In this document: piece by piece, positions 1 through 4,467 of the stretch
Layout of the letters: every line of letters starts with the position of its first letter
Numbering within the stretch: position 1 is the stretch's first letter
Source of the DNA: SLFT01 sp964493075
GTDB taxonomy: Bacteria > Hydrogenedentota > Hydrogenedentia > Hydrogenedentales > CAITNO01
Direction: 5' to 3'
Length of the DNA: 7,260 nucleotides
Assembly (NCBI GenBank): GCA_964493075.1
Contig: CAZBNU010000206.1
Coordinates: 1 to 7,260, forward strand
The notes under the pieces: generated by a model
What the model was told of the DNA's origin: nothing
Databases searched by the model: none
The model's input: only the letters and a program-made list of their open reading frames with translations
Translations under genes and position numbers: made by a program

Positions 1-1194
1 ATCGCGGAGATTGAAGCAGGGAAATACGATGCCGCCAGTGCCGCCTGGTGGGGATTCGATCCGGAAGATGCAACAGAATGCTTACAGGCTGCCATTAACT
101 CGAACGCATCCGTTCTGGTCGTGCCTTACATGGGTGTGCCGTGGATAATTCGTCCAGTCAAATTGCGAAGCAACCTGGAGATACGCTTCGAGCCGGGCGT
201 GGTCGTGCGTGCAAAAAAGGACGAGTTCAAGGGAAAGGGAGACAGTCTCTTTACCGCCGTGAACTGCGAGAACATTACCCTGACTGGGTACGGCGCACGG
301 TTGTGCATGAACAAGGCGGATTACCAGAGCGATGCTTACGAGGCGGCGGAATGGCGCATGTGCCTGGATTTCATGGGGTGCAGCAAAATCTGCATTGAAG
401 GTTTATCGCTTGAAGACTCCGGCGGCGATGGCATCTATCTGGGCGCAACGAAAGAGCAGCCCTGGTGCGCCGATGTTACCATCCGCAACGTGGTGTGCTC
501 GAATCATCATCGTCAGGGTATCAGCGTCATCAGTGCGGTAAACCTGTTGATCGAAAACTGCACACTCACAGGAACCAGCGGTACTGCGCCCCAGGCCGGA
601 ATAGATTTGGAACCCAACGGCGAAAACGAAAAGATGACCAATGTGGTGGTGCGCAACTGTACCATGGCAAATAACGCGGGCGCCGGGATTCTTGTTTATC
701 TCAAGCCTATGCGTAGTACCACCGAACCCGTTTCCATCCTGTTTGAAAACTGCCATGTGCGCAGCGGCAAAGATCAGGGTATTGCCGTGGGCGCTATTGG
801 GGATGACGGGCCTGGCGGTACGATTGAGTTCCGCAATTGTACCGTGGAGAACACGAAAAACGGCGGCAGTTACATCTACGACAAATCCGCTACAGCCGCA
901 GAGGTGCGCTTTACAAACTGCAAATGGCGCAATGTGGCAGAGAAAAAACAGGGCTCCCCCATTCTGATCCATCTGCGTCGGGACAGCATCACGAAGAAAC
1001 ACGGCGGCATCGTGTTTGATGATTGTGTTGTCTTTGATCCGTATGATCGTCCTGTGCTGAAAACAGAGGAAGGCCAGGGCGAAAAAGGCGCGACCGGCAT
1101 ACGCGGCCGCCTCCTGCGCCAGGGACCCGGCGCGGCACGCCTCGATATCACGCCGGAGAGCACGGACTGCACACTTGGTGTGTCGTCGCTATAA
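1..1194 (+). CDS. Right-handed parallel beta-helix repeat protein (5' end missing)
   Basis: The frame is open from base 1 to the TAA at 1192-1194 (397 residues visible), so the start lies outside the window. The GTG at 121 is not the start, because the 40 codons before it continue the fold: 'AAWWGFDPEDATECLQAAIN' at residues 13-32 is the usual N-terminal cap of pectate-lyase-superfamily proteins. Short beta rungs follow from about residue 55 to 345, with a recurring [N/D]-C step at Cys187, Cys220, Cys251, Cys280, Cys307 and Cys342, which would stack as a ladder. 'GGDGIYLG' (141-148), 'RQGISVISA' (171-179) and 'AGIDLEPN' (199-206) are recognisable family stretches. Proteins of this fold bind, cleave or epimerise acidic polysaccharides, often outside the cytoplasm. 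I cannot assign a catalytic residue or substrate, and a signal peptide, if any, is off-window. The fold is confident; the activity is unknown. Confidence 0.88.
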   Translation: MAEIEAGKYDAASAAWWGFDPEDATECLQAAINSNASVLVVPYMGVPWIIRPVKLRSNLEIRFEPGVVVRAKKDEFKGKGDSLFTAVNCENITLTGYGARLCMNKADYQSDAYEAAEWRMCLDFMGCSKICIEGLSLEDSGGDGIYLGATKEQPWCADVTIRNVVCSNHHRQGISVISAVNLLIENCTLTGTSGTAPQAGIDLEPNGENEKMTNVVVRNCTMANNAGAGILVYLKPMRSTTEPVSILFENCHVRSGKDQGIAVGAIGDDGPGGTIEFRNCTVENTKNGGSYIYDKSATAAEVRFTNCKWRNVAEKKQGSPILIHLRRDSITKKHGGIVFDDCVVFDPYDRPVLKTEEGQGEKGATGIRGRLLRQGPGAARLDITPESTDCTLGVSSL

Positions 1195-1256
1195 GTTTTT
1201 GTTTGTGGGCTAGATTTATTAACACAAAGAAGTTGAATTGACAAAAATTACCACTA

Positions 1257-1339
1257 CCGTCATTGCGAGGAACGAAGCAATCTCATTCTTGTGCAGGCCA
1301 TTATGTAAGCCCAGATTGCTTCGTTCCTCGCAATGACGG
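1257..1339. repeat. Perfect 27-bp inverted repeat, GTCATTGCGAGG-type intergenic palindrome
   Basis: The left arm (1257-1283) and right arm (1313-1339) are exact reverse complements over 27 bases, separated by a 29-nt spacer. The arms carry the cores GTCATTGCGAGG and CGAAGCAATCT. There is no open frame and no obvious target-site duplication in the bases flanking it. From memory, palindromes with this core occur as scattered intergenic repeats in several unrelated bacterial groups; I could not verify this here. In RNA the element would fold into a very stable stem on either strand, so it may act as a transcript-end structure for the beta-helix gene, but neither arm is followed by a clear T-tract. 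A REP-like or MITE-like non-autonomous repeat is the best description. Confidence 0.9.
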
Positions 1340-1453
1340 ATTGCCTGTGGTTGATCATGAATCACGCAAAGCCTTTCTTCGGAGAATCATTGCCAACAGC
1401 GGTCAGGGCTTGCAACGACGATGTTAACTCTGTTTAGACAACTAATCCGGGTT

Positions 1454-1468
1454 GCGGGCAACGCCCGC
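1454..1468 (+). other. Small GC hairpin in the GH10 leader
   Basis: GCGGGC (1454-1459), loop AAC, GCCCGC (1463-1468): a 6-bp perfect stem with a 3-nt loop, 31 nt before the GH10 start codon. It could be a minor structure in the 5' untranslated region. There is no T-tract, so it is not a terminator, and it is short enough to be chance. Confidence 0.3.
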
Positions 1469-1484
1469 GCTGAAAAATACTCAT

Positions 1485-1489
1485 GGAGA
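1485..1489 (+). promoter_or_regulatory. Ribosome binding site of the GH10 gene
   Basis: GGAGA lies 10 nt before the ATG at 1500. It supports that start over the in-frame TTG at 1452, which would put 16 polar residues in front of the signal peptide. Confidence 0.55.
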
Positions 1490-1499
1490 TATACGAAGA

Positions 1500-2741
1500 A
1501 TGAACTACGGTGTTTTTGTTATAGGTACAGTTTCGTTGTTGTTTTGCCTTTGCTCCCAGGCGGAGACCGACTGGCGGGTAGTGGCGGACCAGCGCATAGA
1601 ACAAGTGCGTAAAGGCGATCTGGTCGTCCGGGTTTTGGACGAAGCGGGCAAGCCGATCCGGGGGGTGGCTGTGCAGGTACGCATGACACGCCATGCGTTC
1701 CCGTGGGGTACCTGTGTAAGGGCCGCCCGTATTATGGGAGATTCTTCTGATGATGAAGTTTACCGGACACATTTGAAAGCATTGTTCAATTGTGCTGTAC
1801 TCGGAAACGATTTGAAGTGGAACGCCTGGCGGGGCGCATGGGGGAGCGGGTTTTCTCATGAGAAAGCACTGGCTGCGCTGCAATGGCTGCAGAAACAGGA
1901 ATTTCGTATTCGCGGGCATTGCCTGGTATATCCGGAATGGGGTCAGCTGGAACCCTATAAAGAATCAGATGAAGCGGCATTGCCGACCCTGCGGGCAGAG
2001 ATATTCAATCATATTGATGAAATGGCGGCCGTTTCCCGCGCATACATAGACGAATGGGACGTCGTCAACGAGCCGGTGCATCACCGCGAGGTGTTGCAGG
2101 CCCTTGGCGAAGGGGTGATGGCCGAATGGTTTTCCCGAGCGCGTAGTGGGCTGCCGGAATCCTGTCGGCTGTTCATAAACGAATATAACGTTGTGGAGCC
2201 GGATGATCCGTCGGTACGGCCACGCTACAAAGAACTTATTGAGGGTTTGCTCGCAGCAGACGCTCCATTGGAAGGGATAGGGTTTCAGGGCCATTTTCAT
2301 GAGCCGCCGGAATCGGTGGAGGACGCACTTTCCGTTTTTGACACCTTTGCGAAATTCGGCTTGCCCATAGTGGTGACAGAGTTTGATGTAAACATAAAAG
2401 AGGAAGAAAAACAGGCAGCATTCACACGGGATTTCATGACGGCTGCTTTCAGTCATCCTGCCTGTGCCGGATTCGTATTCTGGGGGTTCTGGGAGGGAGC
2501 TCACTGGCGACCGGACGGCGCCATGTTTCGTAAGGACTGGTCGGAAAAGCCAAACTTGGCCGTATATCGAGATCTGGTTTTTAAGGAGTGGTGGACAGAC
2601 GTAAAAGGCAGCACGAACGACCAAGGAGAGTTTGCCGTGCGGGGTTTCAAGGGTTCCTATAAAATTGTTGTCGGCAAAAACGAAAAATATGCCGCTATTG
2701 ACGATGCGCCAACGTCGGTGGAGATTCTTGGTACAGAATAA
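1500..2741 (+). CDS. Secreted glycoside hydrolase family 10 (endo-1,4-beta-xylanase-like)
   Basis: The product has 413 residues. The ATG at 1500 starts a short Sec signal peptide with a hydrophobic core at about residues 4-18 and probable cleavage after 'SQA' (residue 21). A small beta domain follows (about 38-70, 'GDLVVRVLDEAGKPIRG'), then the GH10 barrel (about 75-365), then a short C-terminal beta segment (about 367-410). GH10 landmarks are visible: 'DVVNEP' with the acid/base Glu191, 'VTEFDVN' with the nucleophile Glu294, 'GIGFQGH' with Gln263 and His265, His140, Lys106, and the Trp328/Trp336 pair. The family cleaves beta-1,4-xylan with retention of configuration. Two glycone-site positions look altered: the Glu of the usual E-N-x-x-K-W is Gly102, and the Trp of GHxLVW is Tyr144. 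The family is certain; xylan as substrate is likely but unproven. The gene converges on the sulfatase across a 76-nt gap. Confidence 0.93.
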   Translation: MNYGVFVIGTVSLLFCLCSQAETDWRVVADQRIEQVRKGDLVVRVLDEAGKPIRGVAVQVRMTRHAFPWGTCVRAARIMGDSSDDEVYRTHLKALFNCAVLGNDLKWNAWRGAWGSGFSHEKALAALQWLQKQEFRIRGHCLVYPEWGQLEPYKESDEAALPTLRAEIFNHIDEMAAVSRAYIDEWDVVNEPVHHREVLQALGEGVMAEWFSRARSGLPESCRLFINEYNVVEPDDPSVRPRYKELIEGLLAADAPLEGIGFQGHFHEPPESVEDALSVFDTFAKFGLPIVVTEFDVNIKEEEKQAAFTRDFMTAAFSHPACAGFVFWGFWEGAHWRPDGAMFRKDWSEKPNLAVYRDLVFKEWWTDVKGSTNDQGEFAVRGFKGSYKIVVGKNEKYAAIDDAPTSVEILGTE

Positions 2742-2743
2742 TT

Positions 2744-2809
2744 AACCACAAAGAACGCAAAGAACACAAAGGAATTTTCTTTTGTGCCTTTTGTGAATTT
2801 TGTGGTTAG
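2744..2809. repeat. CACAAAG hairpin element A between convergent GH10 and sulfatase genes
   Basis: The left arm begins AACCACAAAGAA and consists of three 9-nt units, CACAAAGAA, CGCAAAGAA and CACAAAGGA, at 2747, 2756 and 2765. The right arm, read on the - strand, is also a run of 9-nt units beginning with CAC at 2804, 2795 and 2786. The arms are imperfect complements: over the 29-base alignment of 2742-2770 with 2781-2809, 21 positions match, including ten in a row at the outer end. The element fills the whole gap between two convergent stop codons, so it may serve as a two-way transcript end. It has few G-C pairs and no long T-tract directly after the stem on the + strand, so calling it a classic terminator would go too far. 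Confidence 0.75.
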
Positions 2810-2817
2810 AAAAAATT

Positions 2818-4176
2818 TTATCCGCCGTCCACATCCTGTTCCCATGCGCGGAACGCTTCGAGCAGGTTTTTCACCCTTTCCGGGTGCTGTTCGGCGAGGT
2901 CGGTGGTTTCGCCCATGTCGCTGTCCAGGTTGAACAGTTGCGGGGCTTTCCCTGCGATGCCGACCAGTTTCCACGGGCCCCTTCGCGTGGCCCACTCATC
3001 ACCGGCACGCCAGAACAGGTCCCGCTTCGGCAGAGCCTCCCCTTCAAAGAGCAACGCGTTCAGGGGGATGCCGTCTATGTCCTTTGGCGGCGTGGCGCCT
3101 GCCAGCGCGGTCAGCGTAGGGAGGATGTCCATGGTCATGGCTGTTTCCGTGGTGACTGTTCCCGGCGCGATGCGTCCCGGCCACCAGGCGATGGCGGGCA
3201 CACGATGGCCGCCTTCCCAGACATCGGTTTTCTGGCCGCGACAGGGCGCGTTACTGGAGATTTCCCCGTCGAATTTGCCTTCATAATGCAGGTAGCCGCC
3301 GTTGTCAGAGGTGAATATGACAAAGGTGTTGTCGTCCAATCCCAGTTCGCGCAGCGTCGCCATAATCGTGCCTACGCTGTCGTCCACTGCCGTCACCATT
3401 TCCTGCACCACCGGCGCCACCGTACCTTCCGGGTGAGGCCCCAGCTTTCCGTGGTCCCAATAGTCTGTGCCCACTTCGCGATGGGCTTGTTCGCCCGGCG
3501 CCTGCCACGGGAAATGGATGACCAGATGGGAGACGTAGAGGAAGAAGGGGCTGTCCTTGTTTTTGCGCATGAAGTCTACGCTGTGTTTTGTGATGAGTTC
3601 AGCGCTGTAGCCCTCCTCCATTTCGATGGTCTCGTTGTGATACCAGTCTTCCGTGCCCGACCGGCTTACATGGGAGATGTGGTCGCCGTCGCCGGTGAGC
3701 AGGCCCCGGAAATCGTCGAAGCCGAAGTCGTTTGGCATCTGCGACGGCTGGTAGCCCAGGTGCCATTTGCCGTACATGCCCGTGGCGTAGCCGTGATCGT
3801 TCAGCAGTTGCGGGATGGTGGCGACCTCCGTGGGCAGGCCGATATGGGGCGCCTTCGCGGAGAGCGCCGATTCGAAGGGTCTGCCGAAGCGGTTCTGGTA
3901 TTTGCCCGTGAGCAACGCGGCGCGGGTGGGCGAGCACATGGGCCCGTTGGCATGGAAATCGGTAAACTTCAAGCCTTCCCGGGCGAGTTGGTCAATATAG
4001 GGCGTTTTATTGCGCGGGTGGCCATAGCACGCCAGATCGCCGTACCCGAGGTCGTCCGCCATAATGAAAATGAAATTGGGACGCTTTGCGTTGGTAGCGG
4101 CAAGCGCTTCCAGGGAGGGCAGGAATCCTGCTGCTGCCGCCAAAGCCGATGCTTTCAAGAAATCACGCCGTTTCAT
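2818..4176 (-). CDS. Tat-exported type I (formylglycine, Cys-type) sulfatase
   Basis: The product has 452 residues. The start is set by AGGAG 8 nt upstream and by a twin-arginine signal, 'MKRRDFLKAS', followed by an Ala-rich core and 'LEALAA' near residue 27; the in-frame ATG at 4233 would bury this signal. Motifs of the alkaline-phosphatase-fold sulfatases are intact: metal-binding Asp41-Asp42, the formylglycine motif 'CSPTRAALLTG' with Cys81 and Arg85, 'GKWHLG' with Lys137 and His139, His221, 'SDNGG' with Asp291-Asn292, and Lys316 in 'RGQKTDVWEGG'. The family hydrolyses sulfate esters using calcium and a formylglycine made from the Cys, so a maturation enzyme must be encoded elsewhere; none is in the window. 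The substrate cannot be read from the sequence; a sulfated polysaccharide is likely from the GH10 and beta-helix neighbours. By eye it is more GC-rich than the GH10 gene. CACAAAG elements lie on both sides. Confidence 0.95.
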   Translation of the reverse strand: MKRRDFLKASALAAAAGFLPSLEALAATNAKRPNFIFIMADDLGYGDLACYGHPRNKTPYIDQLAREGLKFTDFHANGPMCSPTRAALLTGKYQNRFGRPFESALSAKAPHIGLPTEVATIPQLLNDHGYATGMYGKWHLGYQPSQMPNDFGFDDFRGLLTGDGDHISHVSRSGTEDWYHNETIEMEEGYSAELITKHSVDFMRKNKDSPFFLYVSHLVIHFPWQAPGEQAHREVGTDYWDHGKLGPHPEGTVAPVVQEMVTAVDDSVGTIMATLRELGLDDNTFVIFTSDNGGYLHYEGKFDGEISSNAPCRGQKTDVWEGGHRVPAIAWWPGRIAPGTVTTETAMTMDILPTLTALAGATPPKDIDGIPLNALLFEGEALPKRDLFWRAGDEWATRRGPWKLVGIAGKAPQLFNLDSDMGETTDLAEQHPERVKNLLEAFRAWEQDVDGG

Positions 4177-4184
4177 GGGGGGTA

Positions 4185-4189
4185 CTCCT
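4185..4189 (-). promoter_or_regulatory. Ribosome binding site of the sulfatase gene
   Basis: AGGAG on the - strand, 8 nt before the ATG at 4176. This strong match decides the start in favour of the twin-arginine Met over the ATG at 4233. Confidence 0.8.
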
Positions 4190-4208
4190 GTGGGTTGTTC
4201 CGGGTGCC

Positions 4209-4238
4209 ATTGAAACAAAACAACGCAGGGCATGTCAA
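4209..4238 (-). promoter_or_regulatory. Possible sigma70-type promoter of the sulfatase gene
   Basis: On the - strand a perfect -35 hexamer TTGACA (4238-4233) is followed, after an 18-nt spacer, by TTCAAT (4214-4209), a 4-of-6 match to the -10 consensus. Transcription would start near 4202, giving a short leader of about 25 nt that contains the AGGAG. The position between the upstream terminator and the ribosome binding site is sensible. The weak -10 and the unknown promoter rules of the host keep confidence low. Confidence 0.35.
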
Positions 4239-4256
4239 TTTAAGCAAAGAGGATTG

Positions 4257-4349
4257 AACCACAAAGAAAGAATCTGCCACATAAGGCACATAAGGCACAA
4301 AAAATATTTTTCCTTTTCTGTGCATTTTGTGCCTTATGTGGCCTTGTGG
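4257..4349. repeat. CACAAAG hairpin element B upstream of the sulfatase gene
   Basis: This element opens with AACCACAAAGAA (4257-4268), identical to the opening of element A and in the same orientation. The left arm has CAC starts at 4260, 4278, 4287 and 4296, all in a 9-nt register, including two copies of CACATAAGG. The right arm, read on the - strand, has CAC at 4348, 4340, 4331 and 4322, in steps of 8, 9 and 9. CACATAAGGCACAAAA (4287-4302) is perfectly complementary to 4325-4340 over 16 bases; GCCACATAAGGCACA (4276-4290) can pair instead with 4328-4342 over 15. An outer CCACAA/TTGTGG pair (4259-4264, 4344-4349) closes the structure. It lies between the terminator of the big surface gene and the sulfatase promoter candidate. 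Confidence 0.8.
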
Positions 4350-4389
4350 AAAAAATCGGCGACGTGTGCTGCTTTCAACACACGCCGCC
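4350..4389 (-). terminator. Rho-independent terminator of the large surface-protein gene
   Basis: Read on the - strand, GGCGGCGTGTG (4389-4379), a 10-nt loop and CACACGTCGCC (4368-4358) form an 11-bp stem with one C-A mismatch. It is followed by GA and six T (4355-4350). The stem begins 78 nt after the TAA of the large gene at 4468-4470. This is a textbook intrinsic terminator in the right place and direction, and it separates that gene from the sulfatase. Confidence 0.78.
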
Positions 4390-4467
4390 TTCACGTCAAC
4401 TCCCCGGCAAGCGGCAAGGGGAAGAACCGCCCGCTCACAGGGAGTACCCGAGAGCAGATTTGATTGT

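Larger units (their letters stand above)
1195..1499. other. 305-nt intergenic region between the beta-helix and GH10 genes
   Basis: This gap holds no credible gene. After the TAA comes a T-rich stretch (about 1195-1220), then 'TTAACACAAAGAAG' (1219-1232), which resembles the opening of the two CACAAAG hairpin elements further right. A perfect long palindrome occupies 1257-1339. The rest (1340-1499) is unremarkable apart from a small hairpin at 1454-1468 and the GH10 ribosome binding site. No convincing sigma70 promoter is visible for the GH10 gene. The gap and the palindrome argue against tight translational coupling with the upstream gene, although co-transcription cannot be excluded. Confidence 0.6.

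Noticed and set aside
403..1002. A 199-codon open frame on the - strand inside the beta-helix gene
   Set aside because: It is a mirror of the repetitive beta-helix codons and has no domain of its own.
1238..1266. TTGACA (1238-1243) as a -35 box for the GH10 gene
   Set aside because: After 17 nt the bases are CATTGC, a poor -10, and the position runs into the palindrome more than 200 nt before the start codon.
1410..1438. TTGCAA, 17 nt, TTTAGA as a GH10 promoter
   Set aside because: The -10 matches only 3 of 6 consensus bases and lacks the key second A, so it is within chance for this composition.
1452..1499. TTG at 1452 as the GH10 start
   Set aside because: It adds 16 charged and polar residues before the signal peptide, overlaps the small leader hairpin, and lacks the GGAGA placed correctly for the ATG at 1500.
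1965..2624. A 219-codon open frame on the - strand inside the GH10 gene
   Set aside because: The + strand frame carries both GH10 catalytic glutamates and the signal peptide; this one has no recognisable feature.
2800..4257. A 485-codon open frame on the + strand, antisense to the sulfatase
   Set aside because: The - strand frame has a full set of sulfatase motifs, a twin-arginine signal and a strong ribosome binding site. The + frame has no recognisable domain and is explained by the GC-rich codon use of the real gene.
4276..4302. Short direct CACATAAGG repeats as a CRISPR array
   Set aside because: The units are 9 nt with no spacers and belong to a hairpin arm; there are no cas genes nearby.
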